Positions 34,847 to 41,912 of a stretch of DNA of 64,000 bases are shown here, one piece after another. The stretch's first letter is position 1. Every line of letters starts with the position of its first letter. Below the pieces are notes generated by a model that was not told where the DNA came from, did no database searches, and was given only the letters and a program-made list of their open reading frames with translations. Source of the DNA: Paracoccus maritimus (GTDB lineage: Bacteria > Pseudomonadota > Alphaproteobacteria > Rhodobacterales > Rhodobacteraceae); contig NZ_JANAVZ010000004.1 in the NCBI RefSeq assembly GCF_025195095.1, positions 248,001 to 312,000 on the forward strand, written 5' to 3'. A program made the translations under genes and the position numbers.

Positions 34847-35574
34847 GCCGAAACCTTTCCGCGGACCATGCGCCCGCCGATGAAATGAATACCGCATTCG
34901 GTCTTGTCGCTGCCACGCCAGCGACCGGCGCGCGGATCCTCGCCGGGCTTCACTGGCGAGGTGCAGGGCGCGCACCCGATCGAAGGATACCCCTTCGCGA
35001 CCAGCGGATGGCGCGGCAGGTTGTTCTCGACCATGTATTCCTGCACGTCCTCGGGCCGCCAATGGGCCAACGGATTGACGCGCAGGCGCGTGGGCGGCTC
35101 GGGCTCAAAGAACTCCAGCGCGGCACGCTGGCCGTTCTGGAACCGCTTGCGGCCGGTGATCCATGCATCGAACCCCGACAGCGCCTGTTCCAGCGGCACC
35201 GTCTTGCGCAGGTCGCAGCAGGCATCCTGATTGAACTTGTGCAGCGTGCCATCAGGGTCATGGCGCGCGACCTCGGCCTTGTCGGCCCTGATCACGCGCA
35301 CATCGGTCAATCCCAGCTTCGTCGCGACCTCGCGCTGATAGGCCAGCGTCTCGGGAAACAGCATCTGGGTGTCGATGAACAGGATCGGCAGGCCGGGTGC
35401 CACGACGCTGACCATATGCAGCAAGACAACCGATTCTGATCCGAACGACGACACAAGCGCGACGCGACCCAGATCCGCGTCGCTGACCGCGCGGCGCAGA
35501 ACCTCGGTCGCGGCATGATGCCGGTAGCGGTCGTTCAGCCGCCCCGCCCGTGTGTCAAGGCTGCCATCAAGCAT
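34843..35574 (-). CDS. cysH: Phosphoadenylyl/adenylyl-sulfate reductase
   Basis: A 243-residue enzyme reducing activated sulfate to sulfite with thioredoxin. Conserved blocks are LVSSFGSESVVLLHM, DTQMLFPETLAYQ, ITGRKRFQ, RVNPLAHW and the catalytic KTECGIHF near the C-terminus. The pairs CC (DACCDLRK) and CxxC (GCAPCTSP) that bind a [4Fe-4S] cluster are present, which marks it as using APS rather than PAPS. The ATG at 35574 overlaps cysI by 8 bases. Confidence 0.94.
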   Translation of the reverse strand: MLDGSLDTRAGRLNDRYRHHAATEVLRRAVSDADLGRVALVSSFGSESVVLLHMVSVVAPGLPILFIDTQMLFPETLAYQREVATKLGLTDVRVIRADKAEVARHDPDGTLHKFNQDACCDLRKTVPLEQALSGFDAWITGRKRFQNGQRAALEFFEPEPPTRLRVNPLAHWRPEDVQEYMVENNLPRHPLVAKGYPSIGCAPCTSPVKPGEDPRAGRWRGSDKTECGIHFIGGRMVRGKVSA

Positions 35575-37225
35575 CGGTCGTCTCGGGATACAGCGCGGCC
35601 TTGAAGGGCGCGGGGCCAAGCCTGCGATAGGCGTCAAGGAAGCGTTCGGATGCATCCTCGCGCACCTCAAGATAGGCACGCAGCAATCGGTCGATGGCGG
35701 GCACGACCTCTTCGGCCGGGAAGCCCGCACCGGCGCGCTGGCCGATGGCAGGGATGTCGTAGCCGTCACCGCCAAGCGTGATCTGATAGTTCTCGACCCC
35801 GGCGCGATCCAGGCCAAGAATGCCGATATGGCCCAGATGGTGATGCCCGCAGGCATTGATGCAGCCCGAGATGCGGATGTTCAGATTGCCGATCTCGTCT
35901 TCCAGGCCGACCGCGCGGAAATGCTCGGCGATCTCTTGCGCGATCGGGATAGACCGCGCGGTCGCCAGCGTGCAGTAATCCATGCCCGGGCAGGCGATGA
36001 TGTCGCTGGTCAACCCGGCATTCGCAGTCGCCAACCCGGCTTCGCGCAGCGCCAGATACAGCGACGGCAGATCGGATTTGTGCACATGCGGCAGCGCCAC
36101 GTTCTGGTCATGCATGATGCGCAGGTCGTTGTGTCCGTATCTTTCCGCCAGATCTGCCAGCAGACGCATCTGATCGGCACTTGCGTCGCCCGGCGTCGCG
36201 CCCGGCGCCTTGAACGTCACGATGACGCTGGCATAGCCGTCAACTCTGTGTGCGTGCAGGTTGGTATCGGTCCAGCTGCGGAAGGCCGGGTTTGCCTGAC
36301 GTTCCGCCTCATAGCCCGCGAAGGGCGCATTACGGAAGGCCGGTGCGGTGAAACGATCCTTGAAGATCGCCAGCGCCTCGCGGTCCGCACCGTGGAAATC
36401 GCGGCGGCGGTGCTGGAATTCCTCTTCGGTCTCGGCCTTGAACACGTCCAGGCCACGTTCCGAGACGGTGATCTTGATGCGCGCCTTGTATTTGTTGTCG
36501 CGGCGGCCGGACAGGTTATAGGTCGCGATGATCGCCTCGATATAAGGCAGCAGATCCTGTTCCGGCAGAAAGTCGCGGATCACCTGACCCAGCATCGGCG
36601 TGCGGCCCAGACCGCCCCCGACCCAGACCTCAAACCCGGTCTTTCCGTCCTTTTCAACCAGCCGCAGGCCGATATCGTGGGCCGCGACCAGCGCACGGTC
36701 GCGCGCACCGCCGGAAATGGCGATCTTGAACTTTCGCGGCAGGAACTGGAATTCGGCGTGGTCCGTGGACCAGCTGCGCAGCAGTTCGGCATAGGGGCGC
36801 GGATCGGCGACCTCGTCGGATGCGGCACCGGCGAAGGCGTCGGTCGTGACGTTGCGAATCGTGTTGCCCGAAGTCTGGATCGCGTGCATCCCGACCGAGG
36901 CCAGTTCGTCCAGCATGTCCGGGATGTCCACCAGCCGGGGCCAGTTGAACTGGATGTTCTGGCGCGTGGTCCAATGGCCGTAACCCTTGTCGTAGGTCGC
37001 GGCCAGATGGGCCAGCATGCGCATCTGATCGGGGCTGATCGTGCCATAGGGAATTGCCACCCGCAGCATGTAGGCATGCAGCTGCAGATAGACCCCGTTC
37101 ATCAGGCGCAGGGGACGAAATTCCTCTTCCGTAAGGCTACCATCCAGGCGGCGGGCGACCTGGGCGCGAAACTGGGCCGCTCGGTGGCGAACATAGTCGG
37201 TTTCGACGGGACGGACATCAAACAT
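35567..37225 (-). CDS. cysI: Sulfite reductase hemoprotein (nitrite/sulfite reductase family)
   Basis: A 552-residue enzyme reducing sulfite to sulfide in six electrons. It has two copies of the ferredoxin-like plus catalytic domain. The siroheme/[4Fe-4S] ligands are ACPGMDYCTLA and SGCINACGHHH (C-x5-C and C-x3-C). The position between DUF2849 and cysH supports sulfite rather than nitrite as substrate, and the partner is probably ferredoxin via Fpr. It overlaps both neighbours by 8 bases. Confidence 0.93.
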   Translation of the reverse strand: MFDVRPVETDYVRHRAAQFRAQVARRLDGSLTEEEFRPLRLMNGVYLQLHAYMLRVAIPYGTISPDQMRMLAHLAATYDKGYGHWTTRQNIQFNWPRLVDIPDMLDELASVGMHAIQTSGNTIRNVTTDAFAGAASDEVADPRPYAELLRSWSTDHAEFQFLPRKFKIAISGGARDRALVAAHDIGLRLVEKDGKTGFEVWVGGGLGRTPMLGQVIRDFLPEQDLLPYIEAIIATYNLSGRRDNKYKARIKITVSERGLDVFKAETEEEFQHRRRDFHGADREALAIFKDRFTAPAFRNAPFAGYEAERQANPAFRSWTDTNLHAHRVDGYASVIVTFKAPGATPGDASADQMRLLADLAERYGHNDLRIMHDQNVALPHVHKSDLPSLYLALREAGLATANAGLTSDIIACPGMDYCTLATARSIPIAQEIAEHFRAVGLEDEIGNLNIRISGCINACGHHHLGHIGILGLDRAGVENYQITLGGDGYDIPAIGQRAGAGFPAEEVVPAIDRLLRAYLEVREDASERFLDAYRRLGPAPFKAALYPETTDA

Positions 37226-37547
37226 TGGCGGCCTGCGTTTTGTCGGACTGAATTCCGTGGAAATAGTTGGACGGACCTTTCTGGCGGAAGGCCTCGCGGA
37301 AATGGGCGGGCTCGGGGCCGTTCGGGCCGCGCCGGGCCTCGACGATATAGGGCCCCACGACCCGATCCGATTGCCCGATCGCCTTCAGCATCGCCAGTTC
37401 AGCGATGGCCTCGTCCTCGAACAGCGTCGCCTGCGCGGGATCAACCGTCCAGCCGTCGTCGCACATCCAGACGTTATGGCCTTCGCGCAGATCGTTCGCG
37501 GTGATGACGCCGGGCTTCGCGGGCGTCGGGATGAAGGCTTTACTCAT
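37218..37547 (-). CDS. DUF2849 family protein
   Basis: A 109-residue protein with the DUF2849 pattern (KPGVITANDLREGHNVWM, DDGWTVDPAQATLFEDEAIAEL, VVGPYIVEARRG). This family sits directly upstream of sulfite reductase in alphaproteobacteria; its function is unknown. AAAGG precedes the ATG at 37547. It is the first gene of the sulfur operon and faces a divergent Lrp/AsnC regulator across a 100-base region with an Lrp-like box. Confidence 0.87.
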   Translation of the reverse strand: MSKAFIPTPAKPGVITANDLREGHNVWMCDDGWTVDPAQATLFEDEAIAELAMLKAIGQSDRVVGPYIVEARRGPNGPEPAHFREAFRQKGPSNYFHGIQSDKTQAANV

Positions 37548-37579
37548 GGGTTCGGACCTTTCCGTTGGTCCCATCAATA

Positions 37580-37594
37580 TAGAATTTTGTTCTG
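37580..37594. promoter_or_regulatory. Lrp-like binding site between DUF2849 and the Lrp/AsnC gene
   Basis: TAGAATTTTGTTCTG agrees with the E. coli Lrp consensus YAGHAWATTWTDCTR at 13 of 15 positions by my count and holds the inverted pair AGAA/TTCT. It lies in the divergent control region of the sulfur operon and a regulator of this very family. Confidence 0.55.
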
Positions 37595-37647
37595 GCATTT
37601 CGCGATAGGGTCAGCAAAATAAGGACGATCAGTCAGTAGAGAGCAGT

Positions 37648-38166
37648 ATGACGGAACAGATTTCGCGCGACGCCACCAGCCCGCAAACGTCTGTCCGCCT
37701 TGACGAGGTGGATCGGAAAATCCTGTCCTTGCTGCAGCAGGATGCCAGCCTGTCGCTGGACCAGATCGCCGAGCGTGTCGGCGCATCCAAGACTCCGGTC
37801 TGGAACCGCATCCGCAAGCTGCGCGAGGCGGGCGTGATCCGCAGGCAGGTGGCGATTCTGGACCCCGAGGCGCTGGGGCTGGAGGCGTGTTTCTTCGTGC
37901 TGATCCGCACCGCCGAACACGACAAGGAATGGGCAGCGCGCTTTCTGCAGGCCCTGCGCGAACGTCCCGAAGTGATCGAGGCGCATCGGCTTGCGGGCGA
38001 TATCGACTATATCCTGAAGGTGCAGGTCCGAAACGCCCGCGCCTATGACCGCTTCTACCAGTCGCTGATTTCGCAGGTCAGGATCCACAACGTCACCGCC
38101 CTGCTGTCGATGGAGGAAATCAAGGCGACATCGGCCCTGCCGATTGGCGAGGCCGGACGAAACTAG
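37648..38166 (+). CDS. Lrp/AsnC family transcriptional regulator
   Basis: A 172-residue regulator. The N-terminal HTH (LDEVDRKILSLLQQDASLSLDQIAERVGASKTPVWNRIRKLREAGVI) is followed by the RAM ligand-binding domain (ERPEVIEAHRLAGDIDYILKVQVRNARAYDRFY). Divergent placement suggests that it controls the cysteine operon in response to an amino acid such as cysteine; the ligand is inferred only. A weak GAGAG precedes the ATG. It is about 25% longer at the N-terminus than the shortest Lrp proteins by a polar leader. Confidence 0.92.
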   Translation: MTEQISRDATSPQTSVRLDEVDRKILSLLQQDASLSLDQIAERVGASKTPVWNRIRKLREAGVIRRQVAILDPEALGLEACFFVLIRTAEHDKEWAARFLQALRERPEVIEAHRLAGDIDYILKVQVRNARAYDRFYQSLISQVRIHNVTALLSMEEIKATSALPIGEAGRN

Positions 38167-38181
38167 AGAATGCGGGGAAGA

Positions 38182-38231
38182 TGGTGCCCGGGGGCGGAAT
38201 CGAACCAACGACATGAGGATTTCCAAGCCTC
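38182..38231 (-). pseudogene. Degenerate 3' half of a tRNA-Phe gene
   Basis: These 50 bases match the 3' half of the intact tRNA-Phe at 38335-38410 at about 42 positions by eye, from the CCA end to the anticodon loop. The T stem carries a mismatch (GTTGG against CCGCC) and the anticodon would read GGA. No 5' half follows in 38232-38334. A truncated 3' tRNA copy beside the intact gene is what an integrated element leaves at its attachment site, or a partial gene duplication. Confidence 0.7.
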
Positions 38232-38334
38232 AAGGCTGAAAAACCGCCATCAGCGCTGAATGATACCCAAGCGAATTTGAGACTGGCCGCAACCTGCCGT
38301 CTACTGAAGTAAGTTATTGTTGCTAAATGAAAAA

Positions 38335-38410
38335 TGGTGCCCGGAGGCGGATTCGAACCACCGACACGCGGATTTTCAATCCGCTGCTCTACCAACTGAG
38401 CTATCCGGGC
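38335..38410 (-). tRNA. tRNA-Phe (anticodon GAA)
   Basis: On the minus strand this 76-base gene folds canonically: acceptor GCCCGGA / TCCGGGC, U8, D arm GCTC/GAGC with AGTTGGTA loop, anticodon arm GCGGA-TTGAAAA-TCCGC with GAA, variable GTGTC, T arm GGTGG/CCGCC with TTCGAAT, discriminator A and encoded CCA. It follows yacG on the same strand, a placement common in alphaproteobacteria. Confidence 0.98.
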
Positions 38411-38495
38411 GCCTTGCGCGACGTTCCGTCGCCGGGCGTGACGCGGGTTTTACGGATGCTTGAAGGGGGTGTCCAGTCCCAAAAAGCGGATTTCT

Positions 38496-38663
38496 TCACT
38501 GCGTCTGGTCGTCATCTCCGGGAACCTCATCAAGTGGCTCGCCGGGGATCCGGTATTCTCCGCGCAACCATCGCGCCAGGTCGACATCCGCACAGCGTTT
38601 CGAACAGAAGGGCCTGTAGGATGGGACACTTGGCTTGTCGCAGATCGGACATACGGCAGTCAT
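38496..38663 (-). CDS. yacG: DNA gyrase inhibitor / zinc-binding protein YacG
   Basis: A 55-residue zinc protein. Cys5 and Cys8 (CPIC) and Cys20 and Cys24 (CSKRC) form the zinc site, then the invariant DVDLARWLRGEYRIPGEP follows and an acidic tail ends it. In E. coli YacG binds GyrB and inhibits gyrase. Its ATG overlaps the rng stop by 4 bases, so it is translated with the RNase. The short length is normal for the family. Confidence 0.95.
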   Translation of the reverse strand: MTAVCPICDKPSVPSYRPFCSKRCADVDLARWLRGEYRIPGEPLDEVPGDDDQTQ

Positions 38664-39712
38664 GCGCGCGCCCCCGCCGCCAGACGCGACAGGGAAACCC
38701 GATCACGTTTGCGGTTCAGTTCATACAGCCCCATCGCCGTCCATCCGATCAACGTCGTCTCGGTGCCTTCGCCCCGGAAGACGGATCGCAGCACCTGATC
38801 CAGCGTGGCGCGGTCGCGCTTGGGCATCGGCGCAAAATCGACGACCACCTGCCCCCCCAGCCCGCGAAGACGAAGCTGGCGCGGCAGGTCGCGTGCAAGT
38901 GCGATATTCGCCTTGAGCGCGGCGGCGGGCGACGTGTCGCTGCCTGTGTTCACATCGACGGCCACCAGGGCGCGGGTCGGCTCGATGAAGGCGCTGGCGC
39001 CGGCCGGCAGGTCGATCCGGGCGCGCAGCAACGCATCGACGGCATCGGTCACACCAAACCGATCAAAGCTGTCGGGACCGTCCTCGACAGCGTCAGGCGC
39101 CGGGTCCGCCCAGTCCATCCAGGACTGTTCCCAAGGATCCGGCGCGTCCAGCAGAAGTTCGGGTTGGCCCTCGGCCTCCGACAGGATCCGATCGGCCAAT
39201 TCCACCAGCGGTTTCAGTTCGGCGATGATCTCGGCGGTGTCGGCCTGCGCGGCGACACTGCGCATGATAAGTCCGTGGGTCCGGCCGTCCAGGATGCCGA
39301 GGCCGGTCGCCTCCAGCATCCCCCGCATTTCACTGTCCCGCACCCGACGCGAGACGTTCACTCCCGGCGCACCGGGCGTGACCAGCCCATGACGCCCGCG
39401 GAACAGAAGGCGCGGCGACAATGGGACAGCCTTGCCGTCTTCCGCCACACCGGCGATCTGAACCAGCATCGCCTGGCCTTCGCGAAGGCCCGAGCGGTCG
39501 CGAAGGAAACCACGCTGCCCTTCGGGCAGACGCACGAAGACGCCGCCCTGCCCCTTCATTAGTCGTTCGGTCACACCCCGACATATCGCGCCCCGCGCCA
39601 GCGGCGCAAGCGCGCGCGAATCGGCGATCAGATCCTGAAGCTGTCCATCAATCATCAGGGCCGCCGCACGCGCACCGGCCAGATGTCCCAGAACGACTTG
39701 ACGTCCCTTCAT
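38660..39712 (-). CDS. rng: Ribonuclease G/E family endoribonuclease
   Basis: A 350-residue RNase G/E-like protein. An S1-like domain (GAICRGVTERLMKGQGGVFVRL, GFLRDRSGL) leads into the RNase H-like and DNase I-like catalytic parts with the metal-binding aspartates in LVAVDVNTGS and VVVDFAPM. The CPxCxGxG zinc-link of RNase E and the scaffold region are absent, so it is a compact RNase G-type enzyme for RNA processing. It overlaps maf and yacG by 4 bases each. Confidence 0.9.
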   Translation of the reverse strand: MKGRQVVLGHLAGARAAALMIDGQLQDLIADSRALAPLARGAICRGVTERLMKGQGGVFVRLPEGQRGFLRDRSGLREGQAMLVQIAGVAEDGKAVPLSPRLLFRGRHGLVTPGAPGVNVSRRVRDSEMRGMLEATGLGILDGRTHGLIMRSVAAQADTAEIIAELKPLVELADRILSEAEGQPELLLDAPDPWEQSWMDWADPAPDAVEDGPDSFDRFGVTDAVDALLRARIDLPAGASAFIEPTRALVAVDVNTGSDTSPAAALKANIALARDLPRQLRLRGLGGQVVVDFAPMPKRDRATLDQVLRSVFRGEGTETTLIGWTAMGLYELNRKRDRVSLSRLAAGARA

Positions 39713-40311
39713 GTCGATTTCACCTGCTGCTGAGCGGTTATGCCTATCGCGGCAAGCATCGCGGCCGTCTCGGACAGTGGAAGACCGACCACCGCGGAAA
39801 ACGATCCCTGGATCCAGGGGATATAAGAGGCGGCGGCGCCTTGAATCGCGTATCCGCCTGCCTTGCCCTGCCAATCCCCGATCTCAAGATATTGCTCAAG
39901 ATCACGGCCAGACAGCGGTCGCATGCGGACGGTCGTCTGGACCAGGCGTTGTCGGATCTTGCCGTCATGGTGCAGTGCCACCGAGGTCAGCACCTGATGG
40001 CGCCGCCCCGACATCAGCCGCATGAAGCGGGCCGCTTCGTCGCGATCCTCGGGCTTACCCAGGATCCGGCCGCCCACCGCTACGGTCGTGTCGGCGGTCA
40101 GAACGGCCTCATCCTGCGATGGGGGCAACGCTTCGGCCTTTTCCACCGCCATGCGCCGCACATAATCGCGTGGCGTCTCTCCGCGCCTGGGAGTCTCGTC
40201 GATATCCGCTGCGCGCAGGGCATCGGGCACGATCCCGATCTGGGAAAGCAATTCCAGCCGCCTTGGGCTGGCGGATCCCAGCACCAGCGACGGTTTGTTG
40301 CGGCAACGCAT
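39709..40311 (-). CDS. maf: Maf family nucleoside triphosphate pyrophosphatase
   Basis: A 200-residue house-cleaning enzyme hydrolysing non-canonical or excess nucleoside triphosphates such as dTTP, UTP or modified forms. Maf signatures are LVLGSASPRRLELL with the SxSxRR triphosphate loop, AVLTADTTVAVGG and GSFSAVVGLPLSE. The subfamily substrate is not fixed by the sequence. It starts about 30 bases after infA and overlaps rng by 4 bases. Confidence 0.92.
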   Translation of the reverse strand: MRCRNKPSLVLGSASPRRLELLSQIGIVPDALRAADIDETPRRGETPRDYVRRMAVEKAEALPPSQDEAVLTADTTVAVGGRILGKPEDRDEAARFMRLMSGRRHQVLTSVALHHDGKIRQRLVQTTVRMRPLSGRDLEQYLEIGDWQGKAGGYAIQGAAASYIPWIQGSFSAVVGLPLSETAAMLAAIGITAQQQVKST

Positions 40312-40342
40312 CAGATCGGTATCGGATATTGGTCGCGTCGGA

Positions 40343-40561
40343 TCACTTGAAGCGATAGTTGATACGCCCCTTGGTCAGGTCGTAGGTGTTCATCTCGACC
40401 TGCACCTTGTCGCCGGCCAGAACACGGATGCGGTTCTTGCGCATCTTGCCTGCCATATGCGCGATGATCTCATGGCCGTTTTCCAGCTCGACCCTGAACG
40501 TCGCATTCGGCAGGAGTTCCTTCACGACGCCGGGGAATTCGAGCATTTCTTCCTTGGCCAT
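40343..40561 (-). CDS. infA: Translation initiation factor IF-1
   Basis: A 72-residue single S1/OB-fold protein that occupies the ribosomal A site during initiation. It is fully typical: [47 protein letters not shown] and the end [15 protein letters not shown] lies 7 bases before the ATG at 40561. It leads the maf-rng-yacG group. Confidence 0.98.
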   Translation of the reverse strand: MAKEEMLEFPGVVKELLPNATFRVELENGHEIIAHMAGKMRKNRIRVLAGDKVQVEMNTYDLTKGRINYRFK

Positions 40562-40579
40562 GGTCACTCCGTAATAGGC

Positions 40580-40598
40580 GTCCCGCAGGATTCGGGAC
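40580..40598 (-). terminator. Hairpin upstream of infA
   Basis: GTCCCG at 40580-40585 and CGGGAC at 40593-40598 form a 6-bp stem with a 7-base loop, within 20 bases of the infA start codon and after the FliM-like gene. It could be a weak terminator or part of the infA 5' leader. Confidence 0.35.
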
Positions 40599-40649
40599 GG
40601 AGGTTAGATGCGACCAAGTGGCGCGGAATTCAAGGGGAAAGCGCGTCGC

Positions 40650-41852
40650 CTAACGGTTACTTGCCGGTTTCGGTATGGTCTGGACGCTTCTGACGACATC
40701 CTGGGACGTCTTCGAGGTCGAAGCAAGCCGGAATTCGTCATCCGCCCGAAGGTCATCGATCGGCGGCTCGGGGATCGCAAAGCCGGGACGCCCGGTCACG
40801 GTATCCGCCGTCGCCGCATCCGGTACCGGGGCATCGTGAACCGTGGACCGGGTTTCTGCCAGCAAGGGATCACGCAGCCGGATCGCATGACAGCCGTCAG
40901 CCTCGCCGAACTTGCCGATTGCGACCAGTTGCCCCCTTGCCGTTTCGATCCGCGCCTCGGACAGGCTGACCCGTGGAAGGGATAACAGCTTGCCCGCGGT
41001 CAGGCCACGCAACTCGCACAACCTCATCCGGCGGCGGCACAGCACGCCCGTCAATTCGATCGGTGCGCCCCTGACCACATCCGACAAAGATGCGGCGTCG
41101 CATGTTTCGGCGGCGTTGCGTTCGGTCGGCGCGGCGTCGGAAGCGGCCACCCGTTGCGGCAAGGCCTTCGAAACGCCTGGGTTCTGGTCGATGCCAAAGG
41201 CCAGGGGAAGCGCCAGAAAGATGGACCCCACGCGCGTTTCGGCCGCGCCCAATCGCAGCTCGAACCGCAGGCTGCGATAGGACCGATCCTCCAGCATCAG
41301 TGCCAACGGCCTTGGATCGTCCAGATAGCTGGCATAGCGATACCCCGCGATCCCGGCGAACCCGTCAACGCCTTCCATCTCGGAGGCCAGATCGGCCATC
41401 AGCGCGTTGATGAAGTCGGCGCAGATCATCGCATCGCTGCGGGTCGGACGACGGCGTTCGGCAGGCCTTGCCGTGATGCGACCCAGCGTCTGAACCTCGA
41501 TCAGCGCGGTGACTGTTTCCGGGCACAGCGCCATCATCCCGATCAGGTCACCCGGCCCCTGCAGCACCGCAAGCAGCGCCGGATCGGGCAACAGCTCGGG
41601 CAGTTCGGCCAAGGCCAGCGCGCCCGGCGTCACAGCGATCGGCTGCACGCCAAGCCGATACAGCCGGTCCGCCGCCCGACCGACGGCGATCGCCGCCGAA
41701 CGTGACGGCGTCGGCGGCGCGGACCGTGGCAGTTGCGGCAGCCGCTCTGCCTCGGGCGTGGCCGTTTCACGCGCGCGAAGCAATCGGCGCAAGACAGCGC
41801 CATGCGCCAGCCGGTTTCCAGAAGCCATCGCTGTATCGTCATCATGTGACAT
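40650..41852 (-). CDS. Orphan FliM-like protein with C-terminal SpoA domain
   Basis: A 400-residue protein with the FliM plan. A middle CheC-like region (about 55-215: AADRLYRLGV, LLAVLQGPGDLIGMMALCPETVTALIEVQTLGRI, FELRLGAAETRVGSIFLALPLA) precedes a SpoA/FliN domain (about 258-326: IELTGVLCRRRMRLCELRGLTAGKLLSL). A polar tail of about 70 residues follows. The EIDALL CheY-binding N-terminus of true FliM is missing. No other flagellar gene is in the window. It lies 60 bases after a symporter-type sensor kinase and near a CheY-like receiver, suggesting a signalling role rather than a motor role. Confidence 0.75.
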   Translation of the reverse strand: MSHDDDTAMASGNRLAHGAVLRRLLRARETATPEAERLPQLPRSAPPTPSRSAAIAVGRAADRLYRLGVQPIAVTPGALALAELPELLPDPALLAVLQGPGDLIGMMALCPETVTALIEVQTLGRITARPAERRRPTRSDAMICADFINALMADLASEMEGVDGFAGIAGYRYASYLDDPRPLALMLEDRSYRSLRFELRLGAAETRVGSIFLALPLAFGIDQNPGVSKALPQRVAASDAAPTERNAAETCDAASLSDVVRGAPIELTGVLCRRRMRLCELRGLTAGKLLSLPRVSLSEARIETARGQLVAIGKFGEADGCHAIRLRDPLLAETRSTVHDAPVPDAATADTVTGRPGFAIPEPPIDDLRADDEFRLASTSKTSQDVVRSVQTIPKPASNR

Positions 41853-41912
41853 GTGCCGTCCGAATCACCGTTATTCTTAGGGCAATCTGGCAAAGACAGG
41901 TTGAGAAAGCGT

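Noticed and set aside
35552..37504. 650-residue plus-strand open frame
   Set aside because: It runs antisense through cysI and cysH, whose reading frames carry the conserved metal-binding motifs. Its protein is full of R, G, Q and H, the sign of a GC-rich shadow frame.
37627..37636. GATCAGTCAG shared with the MFS palindrome at 4388-4397
   Set aside because: Only one half-site is present upstream of the Lrp gene and the symmetric arm is missing, so the match is probably chance.
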